In this document: piece after piece, positions 22,570 through 30,660 of the stretch | How the letters are laid out: each line of letters starts with the position of its first letter | How positions within the stretch are numbered: the stretch's first letter is position 1 | Assembly: GCA_012518435.1 (NCBI GenBank) | Contig: JAAYSG010000015.1 | Coordinates: 1-42,252 of the forward strand | From: Bacillota bacterium | GTDB lineage: Bacteria > Bacillota > DTU030 | Length of the DNA stretch: 42,252 nucleotides | Direction: 5' to 3' | Translations under genes and position numbers: made by a program | The notes under the pieces: generated by a model | Database searches by the model: none | What the model saw: only the letters and a program-made list of their open reading frames with translations | What the model was told of the DNA's origin: nothing

Positions 22570-23733
22570 TTGGGACTCACACCCTTCCAATTGGTCCTGC
22601 CGGCCCGGACCATCTTCGGCTGGGGCAAGGTGGGGGAAATAGGTAGCGAGGCGAAAAAGTTGGGGAAAAGGGCCCTGGTGGTGACGGGCCGCTCTTTTTT
22701 ACGCACCAGCGGAGTCTTGGACCAGCTGGTCCAGGCCCTGGGGGAGGCCGGTGTAGAGGCAGTGCTCTTCTCCCAGGTGGAGGCGGAGCCCAGTTTGGCC
22801 ACCGTTGAGGAGGGACGCACCCTTCTGGCGGAGGAGGGCTGTGATCTGGTAATTGGCGCCGGGGGCGGCAGTGGCATGGATGCCGCCAAGGCCATTGCCG
22901 GCTTGGCCCGGGAGGAGGGCCAGGTTAAGGATTATTTTGCTGGGAGGGAAATTACCCAGCCCGGTTTACCCTGGATTGCCGTTCCCACCACGGCCGGTAC
23001 CGGGGCCGAGGCCACTAAAAATTCCGTTCTCAGCCATTATGAAAGCAGGGTGAAAAAAAGCATCCGCAGCGATTTTTGGGTTGCCGACTTGGTGCTCTGG
23101 GATCCCCAGTTAAGCAGCCATATGCCGCCGGAGTTGACGGCGGCTACCGGGATGGATGCCCTCACCCAGGCCATTGAATCTTATACTTCCCGCTGGGCCA
23201 ATCCCTTTACCGATGGCCTGGCCCGGCGGGCCATCTCCCTCATTGGGAGGAATATTCTCTTGGCCTACCGGGAGGGAGAAAATCGGGAGGCCCGGGAAGG
23301 GATGGCCCTGGGATGTTATCTGGCGGGGATTGCCCTGACCAATGCTCGCCTGGGTGTGGTCCATGGCCTGGCCCACCCCCTGGGGATTCTCTATAAACTG
23401 CCCCACGGTCTGGTCTGTGGTGTCCTTCTACCCTATGCCATGGAATACAATCTCCGGGCTGCAAAAAGGAAGTATGCGGATACCGCCGCCCTCATGGGTT
23501 TGGATACTGGGGGCCTGACCAGCCAAGAGGCGGCCCGGCTGGCCTTAAAACGGGTCCGGGAACTTAACAAGAAGATGGGCCTGCCCCCGGGCCTGGGGGA
23601 ACTAGGGCTCAAGGAGGAAGACTTTGACTTTATCATCCGGGAAACCATGCCTTCGGGTTCCACCGCCGCCAACCCCCGGGAGGTGACGGCGGCCGGGGTC
23701 CGGGCCATCTTAAAGGCAAATTTGCCCGGGTAA
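22570..23733 (+). CDS. Iron-containing (group III) alcohol dehydrogenase
   Basis: 387-aa NAD(P)-dependent alcohol/aldehyde oxidoreductase. The dinucleotide-binding GAGGGSGMDAAKAIAGL lies near residue 96, and PTTAGTGAEATKNSVL near 138. Metal ligands lie in the GMDALTQAIES region (Asp), HGLAHPLG and LPHGLVCGV (His). Starts at TTG 22570 behind AGGGGGC, an uncommon start that may keep expression low. Substrate cannot be read from sequence; butanol-, 1,3-propanediol- and lactaldehyde-type enzymes share these motifs. Paired with the LUD gene 68 nt downstream. Confidence 0.92.
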   Translation: MGLTPFQLVLPARTIFGWGKVGEIGSEAKKLGKRALVVTGRSFLRTSGVLDQLVQALGEAGVEAVLFSQVEAEPSLATVEEGRTLLAEEGCDLVIGAGGGSGMDAAKAIAGLAREEGQVKDYFAGREITQPGLPWIAVPTTAGTGAEATKNSVLSHYESRVKKSIRSDFWVADLVLWDPQLSSHMPPELTAATGMDALTQAIESYTSRWANPFTDGLARRAISLIGRNILLAYREGENREAREGMALGCYLAGIALTNARLGVVHGLAHPLGILYKLPHGLVCGVLLPYAMEYNLRAAKRKYADTAALMGLDTGGLTSQEAARLALKRVRELNKKMGLPPGLGELGLKEEDFDFIIRETMPSGSTAANPREVTAAGVRAILKANLPG

Positions 23734-23801
23734 GGGGATGGTTTTGACTTACCGGTGGGGGGAGGAGGAAGGGAAATGACCATCTTGCGGGGGAGGGAGA
23801 A

Positions 23802-24419
23802 ATGATGGAGGTAGGGTATAAGGAAGTGGTGGAGGCCTTGGAGAGGCGGGGAATTAAAGCGGTTTTTCTTCCCACGGTGCAGGAGGCCCGCAGGGAACTG
23901 TTGGCAAGGATCCCCGCCGGGAGCAGGGTGGGAATCGGTGGTTCCATGACCATACAGGATCTAAGGGTGGAGGAGGAGTTGGCCGCCAGGGGATGTGAGG
24001 TTCTTTGGCATTGGCGGGCCCCCAGCCCGGGGGAGGTTAAGCAGCTGCGGCGCCGGGCCTTGACCTGTGATTTTTACCTGGCCAGCACCAATGCCATCAC
24101 CCGGGATGGGCGCCTGGTCAACATAGATGGTTCTGGCAATAGGGTGATGGGTATGGTTTACGGCCCTCCCCGGGTAATTCTTGTGGCAGGTATTAACAAA
24201 TTATCTACTAATTTGGAAGGGGCCTTGGAGCGGGTACGGCGGGAGGCCTGTCCCCCCAATGCCCGACGTCTGGGGCTGAAGACCCCCTGTGCCGCCACGG
24301 GGGAATGTAATGATTGCAATACTCCGGATAGAATGTGCAAGGTCCTCACCATTATTGAGGGGAAGCCCAATGAAACGGAGCTGGAAGTTATCTTGGTGGG
24401 GGAAAAGTTGGGTTATTGA
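23802..24419 (+). CDS. LUD-domain protein (LutC/YkgG-like)
   Basis: 205 aa. The family includes LutC of the lactate oxidation complex and many stand-alone members of unknown function. Seen here: GSRVGIGGSMTIQDL (near residue 46), STNAITRDGRLVNIDGSGNRV (near 100), PPRVILVAGINKLSTNLEGAL, and a C-terminal Cys cluster TPCAATGECNDC..DRMC (near 165-185) that might bind metal. No lutA or lutB is nearby. Position after an alcohol dehydrogenase suggests a joint redox or fermentation role, which is inference. Start ATG 23802 with GGGGGAGGGAG. Confidence 0.85.
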   Translation: MMEVGYKEVVEALERRGIKAVFLPTVQEARRELLARIPAGSRVGIGGSMTIQDLRVEEELAARGCEVLWHWRAPSPGEVKQLRRRALTCDFYLASTNAITRDGRLVNIDGSGNRVMGMVYGPPRVILVAGINKLSTNLEGALERVRREACPPNARRLGLKTPCAATGECNDCNTPDRMCKVLTIIEGKPNETELEVILVGEKLGY

Positions 24420-24421
24420 CA

Positions 24422-24450
24422 TTGTCTTCCGGCCCCTTTGGGTATATAAT
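24422..24450 (+). promoter_or_regulatory. SigA promoter for the thiamine operon
   Basis: TTGTCT (24422-24427), 17 nt, TATAAT (24445-24450), starting right after the LUD stop and leading into the TPP riboswitch. Confidence 0.7.
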
Positions 24451-24479
24451 TACCTTAGGGAAATTGTAATAATATTTGC

Positions 24480-24576
24480 TGGGGGAGCCCGTGGGCCCGG
24501 GCTGAGAGGGTGGTGTGGAAGCCGCCAACCCCTGAACCTGACCTGGGTAATGCCAGCGGAGGGAAGCGTACACGTA
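24480..24576 (+). promoter_or_regulatory. TPP riboswitch (THI element)
   Basis: Conserved aptamer blocks are present in order: GGGGGAGCCC, GGGCTGAGAGGG, then ACCCCTGAACCTGACCTGGG and TAATGCCAGCGGAGGGAAGC. These are the pyrimidine- and pyrophosphate-sensor helices of the thiamine pyrophosphate riboswitch. A terminator lies directly downstream, so TPP should switch transcription off. Confidence 0.97.
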
Positions 24577-24582
24577 TGACCG

Positions 24583-24613
24583 GGACAGGGGATGGGTTTC
24601 CCTGTCCTTTTTT
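24583..24613 (+). terminator. Riboswitch-controlled terminator before thiE
   Basis: GGACAGGG (24583-24590) pairs with CCCTGTCC (24600-24607) and is followed by six T (24608-24613). It is the expression platform of the TPP riboswitch. Confidence 0.9.
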
Positions 24614-24635
24614 CTGCTTGGGGGGAGGTGAAAAA

Positions 24636-25277
24636 ATGAACCTGAAGGTTTATGTTCTGGTCACCGGTGAGCTTTGTCAGGGGCGTCCCCCCGGGGAGGT
24701 GGTGGAAGCCACCCTCCAAGGTGGGGCCAGCGCCATTCAACTACGGGAAAAGAACCTTTCGGGGCGGGAGCTGGTGGACTTGGCCTGCAAGTACCGGCAG
24801 TTGACTAAGAGATATGGGGCCCTTTTTATTGTCAATGACCGGCTTGATGTGGCCTTGGCCGCCGGGGCCGATGGTGTCCACCTGGGTCAGGATGATCTTC
24901 CCGCCCGTGTGGCCCGCCGGCTCTTGGGTTCCAAGAAGCTTATCGGGGTTTCGGTGGGTGATGTGGCCGAGGCCCGGAAGGCCCAGGCGGATGGTGCCGA
25001 TTATGTGGGTTTGGGACCCTTTTTCCCCACCGACAGTAAGGCCGATGTGGGTGAACCGGTGGATTTGGCTACCCTGCGGGAGGTAAAGGAGGCAGTTGAT
25101 ATCCCGGTGGTGGCCATTGGGGGGATAAAGGCGGAAAATGCCGCTGCCCTCTTTGCCGCCGGTGCCGATGGTGTGGCCGTTATTTCGGCGGTGGTTGCCG
25201 CCCCGGATATTGCGGGGGCAACCCGGCGGCTCCTGGCCGTGGCGGAGGGAAGGGGTCTGTCCGCCAAGGGTGAATAG
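24636..25277 (+). CDS. thiE: Thiamine-phosphate synthase
   Basis: Joins HMP-PP and thiazole phosphate to thiamine phosphate. 213 aa from ATG 24636, directly after GGGGGGAGGTGAAAAA; the track start at 24510 lies inside the riboswitch. TIM-barrel motifs: IQLREKNLSGREL, FIVNDRLDVALAAGADGVHLGQDDLP, IGVSVG, YVGLGPFFPTDSK, VVAIGGIKAENA, GADGVAVISAVV. First gene of the TPP-riboswitch operon, followed by the ThiD-ThiN fusion 113 nt later. Confidence 0.97.
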   Translation: MNLKVYVLVTGELCQGRPPGEVVEATLQGGASAIQLREKNLSGRELVDLACKYRQLTKRYGALFIVNDRLDVALAAGADGVHLGQDDLPARVARRLLGSKKLIGVSVGDVAEARKAQADGADYVGLGPFFPTDSKADVGEPVDLATLREVKEAVDIPVVAIGGIKAENAAALFAAGADGVAVISAVVAAPDIAGATRRLLAVAEGRGLSAKGE

Positions 25278-25390
25278 GTTAATCTTAAAGGGGAAAGCGT
25301 AAAGGGATGGGGGATGGGCCTACCTGCCCGACCTGCATGCCCTTAAGGGGTTTTTTGCGGAAAGGGTTGTTTGGGAAAGGAGTAGAAAAA

Positions 25391-26740
25391 ATGTTACCGA
25401 AGGCGTTAACCATTGCTGGCTCGGATTCTGGTGGTGGGGCTGGGATACAGGCGGATTTGAAAACCTTTGCTGCCCTTGGTGTCTATGGGACCAGTGTTAT
25501 AACCTCTGTGACGGCACAGAACACCCTGGGCGTGACAGGTGCCCATGATCTGCCCCCGGATTTTGTGGCCTTACAGTTGGATGCTGTCCTCAGTGATATT
25601 GGGACCGATGCCGCCAAGACTGGAATGCTGGCCAATGCTGGAATCATTGCCGCCGTGGCCAAGAAGGTAAAGGAGTACAATTTGGGAAAATTGGTGGTGG
25701 ATCCGGTAATGGTGGCCAAGGGGGGGGATCACCTTCTGGCCCCAGAGGCCAATGAAGCCCTGAAGGAGAAATTGTTGCCCCTGGCCCTGGTGGTTACCCC
25801 CAATATTCACGAGGCTGAGGTTTTAACGGGTAGGACCATCTCTGGCCTGGCGGATATGGAAAGGGCGGCCCGCATTTTATACGATTTTGGCACCCCCCAT
25901 GTGGTGGTTAAGGGGGGCCATCTGGAGGGGACGGCCACCGATGTCCTCTACGATGGCCGTGAGTTTCATCATTTCCCCGGGGAACGTTTTGCCACTAAAA
26001 ACACCCATGGTACGGGCTGCACCTTTGCGGCGGCCATTGCGGCGGGTTTGGCGGCGGGATTGCCTGTATTTGAGGCGGTGTTAGGTGCCAAGGAGTTTAT
26101 TAATACTGCCATTGCCTTTGCCTTGGATATAGGTGGCGGCCATGGGCCTACCCATCATTTGGCTTCCCTCTATCGGGATCGGGAACGCCATTTCTTATTG
26201 GCGGAATTGGGAAGGGCATTGGCCCTTTTGGAAAGGGAGGAGGGAATGGGCCTTCTTATTCCCCAGGTGCAATCTAACCTTTTGGCTGCTTTGCCCTATG
26301 CCCGGGGGCCTGAGGATGTTGCTGCCCTAACGGGAAGGTTGGTTAGATGTGGTGAGATGGCCCGGGCTGTGGGTTGCCCGGCCTTTGGGGCATCCCGCAA
26401 CATGACCACCGTCCTTATCCCGGCCCTTGAGGTGGACCCCACGGTGAGGGCGGTAATGAATATAAGGTATAGTGGGGAAATTATTGCGGCCTGCCGGCGG
26501 TTGGGGCTGACCATGGCTTCCTTCCAACGCCAGGATGAACCGGAGGATTTTGCCAGCCGGGAGCAAAACCGCTACCGGGAATGGGGTACTGTTACTAGCC
26601 TGGAGGAATTTGGTTCTGTGCCGGATCTTATTTATGATGAGGGGGGCTGGTGCAGGGAGGGCCAGGTGCGGGTGTTTGGCAAGGGGGCCCTGGAGGTTGC
26701 AGGGAAGGTCATTGATATTTGTCGGATGTTGGCTAGATAA
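25391..26740 (+). CDS. thiD: ThiD-ThiN fusion: HMP(-phosphate) kinase with C-terminal ThiN domain
   Basis: 449 aa from ATG 25391 (AAAGGAG upstream). Residues 1-265 are Thi[64 protein letters not shown], and [15 protein letters not shown] with the catalytic Cys/Asp-type loop. From about residue 275 a ThiN domain follows ([50 protein letters not shown]). In archaea and some thermophiles ThiN is an alternative thiamine-phosphate synthase. Here a separate thiE is present, so ThiN may be redundant or regulatory. No His occurs in its last ~170 residues. Confidence 0.93.
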   Translation: MLPKALTIAGSDSGGGAGIQADLKTFAALGVYGTSVITSVTAQNTLGVTGAHDLPPDFVALQLDAVLSDIGTDAAKTGMLANAGIIAAVAKKVKEYNLGKLVVDPVMVAKGGDHLLAPEANEALKEKLLPLALVVTPNIHEAEVLTGRTISGLADMERAARILYDFGTPHVVVKGGHLEGTATDVLYDGREFHHFPGERFATKNTHGTGCTFAAAIAAGLAAGLPVFEAVLGAKEFINTAIAFALDIGGGHGPTHHLASLYRDRERHFLLAELGRALALLEREEGMGLLIPQVQSNLLAALPYARGPEDVAALTGRLVRCGEMARAVGCPAFGASRNMTTVLIPALEVDPTVRAVMNIRYSGEIIAACRRLGLTMASFQRQDEPEDFASREQNRYREWGTVTSLEEFGSVPDLIYDEGGWCREGQVRVFGKGALEVAGKVIDICRMLAR

Positions 26741-26887
26741 ATGGAGGGGTTTTTCCCGTGTTTGCCGGGCACTTGGGCAGCATTTGTTCTGGTGGGTCCC
26801 GTCATGGTGGTTGGGGGTTGGGGGCCAGTTGGGTCAGCCCCTTTGCCGCCCATTGCCGGGTACCTGCGGAAACGGTCCCTAAAATAA
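26741..26887 (+). CDS. Possible 48-aa hydrophobic small protein
   Basis: Too short for the track. ATG 26741 follows the thiD stop with no spacer and runs 48 codons to TAA 26885-26887. The product has a hydrophobic middle (TWAAFVLVGPVMVVGGW) and a basic end (YLRKRSLK), the look of a one-helix membrane peptide. There is no convincing ribosome site, although translation could be coupled to thiD. I recognise no family. It could equally be chance in G-rich DNA. Confidence 0.25.
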   Translation: MEGFFPCLPGTWAAFVLVGPVMVVGGWGPVGSAPLPPIAGYLRKRSLK

Positions 26888-26928
26888 GGTCCCCAAGGGG
26901 TGGGGACGGGAGAGATGTAAGCTGGCTG

Positions 26929-26952
26929 GGCCACCTAAGGTGGCCTTTTTTT
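26929..26952 (+). terminator. Intrinsic terminator of the thiamine operon
   Basis: GGCCACC (26929-26935) pairs with GGTGGCC (26939-26945) around TAA, followed by seven T (26946-26952). It touches the end of the convergent hsp20 gene. Confidence 0.88.
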
Positions 26953-27397
26953 AATGTTCAATTTGGGGTTTAAAGCCCTCTTCTAGCTGGTCCTTGGCCT
27001 TGGGGATCCTAACTTCTAAAACACCGTTTTTGAAGGAGGCCTTGGCCTCCTTGGCCTTTACCTCCACCGGGAGGGGGACCACCCGCCTAAAGGAACCAAA
27101 ACGGCGTTCGGTACGGAAATAGCCCTCCTCCTTCACCTCTTCTTCCTGCTTTAATTCCCCCTTGATGGCAAGCATATCTTTGCTTACGGTAATGTCAATA
27201 TCCTTGGGATTAATGCCCGGGATTTCCACTGCGGCGACAATTTCCCCATCTGTTTGGTAAATATCCAGGGAAGGCTGGTAGGTGCTCAGGCCCTGCCGCC
27301 ACTGCCTGACGGGGTTGGTGTCGAAAATACGGTTTACCTCATGGCGCAGTCTTTCCAGTTCGTTCACGGGGTTAAAGGGTATCAGCACTTTGTTCAC
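26951..27397 (-). CDS. Small heat-shock protein, Hsp20/alpha-crystallin family
   Basis: 148-aa holdase-type chaperone. The alpha-crystallin domain spans about residues 40-130: QPSLDIYQTDGEIVAAVEIPGINPKDIDITV, LAIKGELKQEE, YFRTERRFGSFRRVVPLP and the late A-x-x-x-NGVL signature as ASFKNGVLEVRIPKA. Start GTG (27395-27397) behind GAGGAGGT on the minus strand. No CIRCE operator is visible. Some spore-coat proteins of Bacillus (CotM, CotP) share this fold, and the next genes point to sporulation, so a spore role is possible but unproven. Confidence 0.95.
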   Translation of the reverse strand: MNKVLIPFNPVNELERLRHEVNRIFDTNPVRQWRQGLSTYQPSLDIYQTDGEIVAAVEIPGINPKDIDITVSKDMLAIKGELKQEEEVKEEGYFRTERRFGSFRRVVPLPVEVKAKEAKASFKNGVLEVRIPKAKDQLEEGFKPQIEH

Positions 27398-27535
27398 CTC
27401 CTCATAAAGATAGTTGCTCTAACTGGAGGGTTGGGCGGAAAATTTTTGTCCTTCCCACCTTCTCTTCCAATAGTTTTCCTCCGCCTGCTGCCTTTTATTC
27501 CCGTCAATTTGCCCAAGGGTATATCCAACTTCCAT

Positions 27536-27564
27536 GTATCAGGGTCTGCCATCCAGGCAAAACT
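27536..27564 (+). promoter_or_regulatory. Candidate forespore (SigF/SigG-like) promoter for the Gln-rich genes
   Basis: GTATC (27536-27540), 15 nt, GGCAAAACT (27556-27564). The second element fits the SigF -10 pattern GGnrAnAnT fully; the first differs from GYwTA at the last base. It lies 70 nt before the start codon. Confidence 0.4.
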
Positions 27565-27633
27565 AAGGTATGCTTGCCAACAAAATTCCCACGTCTTGCC
27601 CTTTACCGATGGTGGATAAAAAGGAGGAGTAAG

Positions 27634-28398
27634 ATGCCGCAGACAAATCCCGTTCAGCAGGCCCAGGCCATGGCGGAGGCCCTCAAACAGGTGGAGCAGA
27701 ATTATAACCAGATAGATGAACGTGTGCAACAGTTTTGTCAAACCTGTGAGAGCCAGTTGCAACAGCTGTCCACATCCTTGCAAAAGGTGGAACAAGAGGG
27801 GCAGAATTTTGAGGGGGATGTGGATCAAAGCCTTAAACAGTTGGAGCAGGAGGCGGTGCAGAACCAGGGCGTGTGGGCGGTTCTGGCACCGGGGAATAAG
27901 TATGCCCATAAGGAGCAAGTTAGCCAAAAGAGGCTAGCCCTTTTAAACATGGCGAAAAAACTCCGCCAGACAATGCAGGAGGCAAGTTCGGAACTGGGTA
28001 TAACGGTAAAGCAATTTCAAGATGATACCAGGCAGCTGCAGAAGGAGTTTACCCCCATAAAACGGGATTTCCAGAACCTGGCGAAAACCTTGGATCAGCT
28101 TCACAATAATCTCAAGGGCCAACAGAGTCAGGGAATGATGGGTGGCCAGGGGGCAATGCCGGCCCAAGGCTCCCAGGGTCAAGGTGGGGGCATGGGGGGT
28201 TCTCAGCAGCCCCAGCCACAGGCGGGGATGATGCCTGGCCAGGGCTTGAGCCCCCGGGATAGGCAAATTGTCACGGGTTTGCAGCAGGCCATGGGGGAAT
28301 TATCCCTGGCCCTCCAGCTCTTGGAACACAATAAGGTTTTGTTTCAGGTCCTCCAAACCTTTGATAGCCACGTGGAGCAGGTTTGGCAGCAACCCTAG
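27634..28398 (+). CDS. Glutamine-rich coiled-coil protein, unknown function
   Basis: No family recognised. 254 aa from ATG 27634, which has AAAAAGGAGGAGTAAG upstream. About 20% of residues are Gln (52 of 254 counted). Residues 1-85 and 100-165 look like amphipathic helices or coiled coil (e.g. QQFCQTCESQLQQLSTSLQ). Residues 165-205 are a low-complexity linker of Gly, Gln, Met and Pro (QGMMGGQGAMPAQG), and the last 50 residues are helical again (GLQQAMGELSLALQLLEHNK). There is no signal peptide or membrane segment. It is followed by a second, even more Gln-rich gene. A SigF/SigG-like promoter and the nearby ger operon suggest a spore protein. Confidence 0.8.
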   Translation: MPQTNPVQQAQAMAEALKQVEQNYNQIDERVQQFCQTCESQLQQLSTSLQKVEQEGQNFEGDVDQSLKQLEQEAVQNQGVWAVLAPGNKYAHKEQVSQKRLALLNMAKKLRQTMQEASSELGITVKQFQDDTRQLQKEFTPIKRDFQNLAKTLDQLHNNLKGQQSQGMMGGQGAMPAQGSQGQGGGMGGSQQPQPQAGMMPGQGLSPRDRQIVTGLQQAMGELSLALQLLEHNKVLFQVLQTFDSHVEQVWQQP

Positions 28399-28534
28399 GA
28401 AAAAAGTGGCCCCAATAATTTTTCTCACCTTTAAAAGCCCCCCGTCAGTGGGGGAAGGGTGGGGTATAAAACCCTTCTCCCGGGGGAAACGTAACAGTAG
28501 TTTATGGATAAAAAACTATGAGGGTGGTGGCGGT

Positions 28535-29326
28535 TTGACCAACAAGGATTGGAAGGAAAAGAAGTTTCAGGAGGAAGTAGCGGATGAATTGTCGGGGAAT
28601 TTACAAAGGGAAGCTGGCCTAAAGGGCGATGGCAAGTTTGGCCAAACAAGGGCTGGCCAAGGACAGGCGCAGATGGATGGGCAGAAGATGTATCAGCAAA
28701 CACAGACGGGGGGTCAGCAGATGCACCAGCAGGGGCAAGTGGATGGTCAGCAGCCACAGCAACAGTACCAGCAAGCACAAATGGGGGGTCAACAGCAAGC
28801 TCAGCAACGGCAGCAGGGCCAAATGGGGGGCCAGCAACACCTCCTGGGGCAAATGGGAAGTGGGCAACAGTGGCAGCAGCAGGGGCAAATGGGGCAGCAG
28901 GGTGCCCAACTGGAACAGTTGGCGGGACAGATGCAGCACGCCTTGGGGCAGTTTGGCGGCCAGCAGCAGGTACCCCATCAGTTTCAGCAGTTGCTCAATC
29001 AGATCAAACAGGAGGCCCAGGCCCAGCAGGCCCAAACGGATCAGCAGGTTCACCAGGCTGTTCAAACGGCTATGCAGGCTTTATCCCAGGCCATCCAAAA
29101 TATCCAATCCAATCAGGTTTATGTGCAAATGTCACAGCTTTTGGATCAATCTCAACAGCAGCTGCACCAGCTTTCCCAACAAGCGGGGGGACAACAGCAG
29201 ACGGGGATGCAGCAGATGGGTGGGCAACAGGGACAGCAACAATCTGGCTGGCAGCAAATGGGGGGCCAGCAACAGCAGCCGCAACAGATGGGCATGTCCG
29301 GCGGCCAGCAGGGAAGTATGCAGTAG
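28535..29326 (+). CDS. Extremely Gln-rich low-complexity protein, unknown function
   Basis: 263 aa if started at TTG 28535 (MTNKDWKEKKFQEEVADEL). The track ORF runs further upstream through the previous gene, and no good ATG exists; the ribosome site (GGGTGG) is weak. I count 98 Gln in 263 residues (37%). Residues 45-120 and 215-263 are repeats of Gly-Gly-Gln-Gln with Met (e.g. QMGGQQ, occurring several times). The middle (about 120-215) is Gln-rich helix (QLLNQIKQEAQAQQAQTDQQ). It resembles prion-like or coat-like low-complexity proteins. No known domain. A strong terminator follows. Confidence 0.7.
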   Translation: MTNKDWKEKKFQEEVADELSGNLQREAGLKGDGKFGQTRAGQGQAQMDGQKMYQQTQTGGQQMHQQGQVDGQQPQQQYQQAQMGGQQQAQQRQQGQMGGQQHLLGQMGSGQQWQQQGQMGQQGAQLEQLAGQMQHALGQFGGQQQVPHQFQQLLNQIKQEAQAQQAQTDQQVHQAVQTAMQALSQAIQNIQSNQVYVQMSQLLDQSQQQLHQLSQQAGGQQQTGMQQMGGQQGQQQSGWQQMGGQQQQPQQMGMSGGQQGSMQ

Positions 29327-29361
29327 TCCAATAAATCTCGCACTGGAGAACCGGGCCCGGT

Positions 29362-29396
29362 AAAGGGGAGGGAATTATCCCTCCCCTTTATTTTTG
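29362..29396 (+). terminator. Strong intrinsic terminator after the Gln-rich genes
   Basis: AAAGGGGAGGGA (29362-29373) pairs perfectly with TCCCTCCCCTTT (29378-29389) around ATTA, followed by ATTTTTG. Confidence 0.93.
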
Positions 29397-29517
29397 TTTC
29401 AATACTGTTTTGGCGGTGTTACAGGGGGTTTGGTGTCAGCCCAATATGGCAAGCTTATCCTAGGGGGTGATTTTTCTTGGACTTCGGTGGCTAGGGGTTG
29501 GCCCATCTTGTTGCTCC

Positions 29518-30660
29518 TTACTTGCGCCGCAGACCCAGGCGGCGGATATGGGTGGTGGCCTGCACCTTTATTGCCACAGTGGGAAATTCTTCCGACCAGT
29601 CCACATCCTTATAATAGTGGGGATGACGGGCCCGGACATACTCACTAAGGTTTAGGATGTCCGTCTTTAGTTCCCGCTGTATTTTCCGGATCAGCCGCTG
29701 ACATTCCCCCGCCAACTGGGCGGACAGGCGTTGTTCCAAGGCCTTAATTATGGCTTCATCATCCAAATCTACCTGGCCGGGGTTTTCTATTATGTTACCT
29801 TCCACCCAGAGGTCGATGACAAAGGAAAGTTTTTTCTCCTCAACCTTTGTTAGAACCCGCCGGTTGGAGTTGCGGATTTCATAGCTGAATTCTATCTGCC
29901 CACTGGTGGGCTCCAAAAGGTTGATGAGGCCCCGGCCCTTGGCCTGGCTCAGGTATAAAAAGATGCGGAGTTCGGCGGGGCTCAGCCTTCCCACCATCCT
30001 TTCCCGGTCAAAGGCGGCCAGGCCCTCCAGTTCCACCTTGTCCCCGGCGGCCCGCAGCATGACGGCCACGGGCTGTTTGGAGGGGCTATTGAAGCGGAAG
30101 ATAAAATCCTCAAAACGCATGATGGGGATGGCCTTATTGTTGGCCAGGCTCTCCAGGCTGGTGAGGATATAAAAGGGGGGAAGGGGGTGGAGGGGGGAGG
30201 TCAAGGCCAAGAGTTCCTTGGCACTGCCGGGGGTGATGATAAGCCAGGATTTACGGCGGAAGTCATTATTGCGCAAAAAATAATCCAAAAGGGGGTAGAT
30301 CCCCTGGGCCGCTGCTTCTTGGCTGATGGCCAAGAGCATGGTGTGGCCCAGGAAGATGGGGTTGTTGACCATTCCCGCCAATTTTTCCAGGGCAGTGCCT
30401 ATACTTGGCCCCTGCACCGTGGTCACCTGGATAGGGGCTCCCTCGCCACCCTCTTCACTCCCCCCCACGGTTTTCCCCACATTGTGATAAATTGCTATCT
30501 GGGCGGTAACCTCCAAACCCTTTTCATCCTCAGGGTTTTTGTCTATCCCAATGGCTAAAATGGCGGTGCGCCTTTCTATATCCCGCCTATCATAACAGCC
30601 GGCCAAATTAAATACTAGTAAAAGGAGGAGCAGGGTGGCTAGGGTTTTGGCTGGTTTCAT
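29518..30660 (-). CDS. gerC: Spore germination lipoprotein, Ger(x)C family
   Basis: C subunit of a GerA-type germinant receptor, anchored as a lipoprotein at the spore inner membrane. 380 aa with signal and lipobox LLLLLLVFNLAGC (Cys at about residue 22), followed by YDRRDIERRTAILAIGIDK, the usual first block. Later blocks are VTTVQGPSIGTALEKLAG, LDYFLRNNDFR and the C-terminal domain with VDLWVEGNIIE. Its ATG overlaps the gerB stop by 4 nt, showing translational coupling. Confidence 0.95.
   Translation of the reverse strand: MKPAKTLATLLLLLLVFNLAGCYDRRDIERRTAILAIGIDKNPEDEKGLEVTAQIAIYHNVGKTVGGSEEGGEGAPIQVTTVQGPSIGTALEKLAGMVNNPIFLGHTMLLAISQEAAAQGIYPLLDYFLRNNDFRRKSWLIITPGSAKELLALTSPLHPLPPFYILTSLESLANNKAIPIMRFEDFIFRFNSPSKQPVAVMLRAAGDKVELEGLAAFDRERMVGRLSPAELRIFLYLSQAKGRGLINLLEPTSGQIEFSYEIRNSNRRVLTKVEEKKLSFVIDLWVEGNIIENPGQVDLDDEAIIKALEQRLSAQLAGECQRLIRKIQRELKTDILNLSEYVRARHPHYYKDVDWSEEFPTVAIKVQATTHIRRLGLRRK

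Noticed and set aside
24388-24740. Small ORFs over the TPP riboswitch on both strands
   Set aside because: The interval is an aptamer plus terminator; no protein signal is present.
27398-27633. CIRCE operator for hsp20
   Set aside because: No TTAGCACTC-N9-GAGTGCTAA-like repeat occurs in the upstream region.
28619-29363. Alternative frames in the Gln-rich gene (148 aa minus; 244 and 154 aa plus)
   Set aside because: The CAG/CAA-rich repeat keeps all frames open. The Gln frame alone has a helical middle section and a matching composition with the preceding gene, so the others are shadows.
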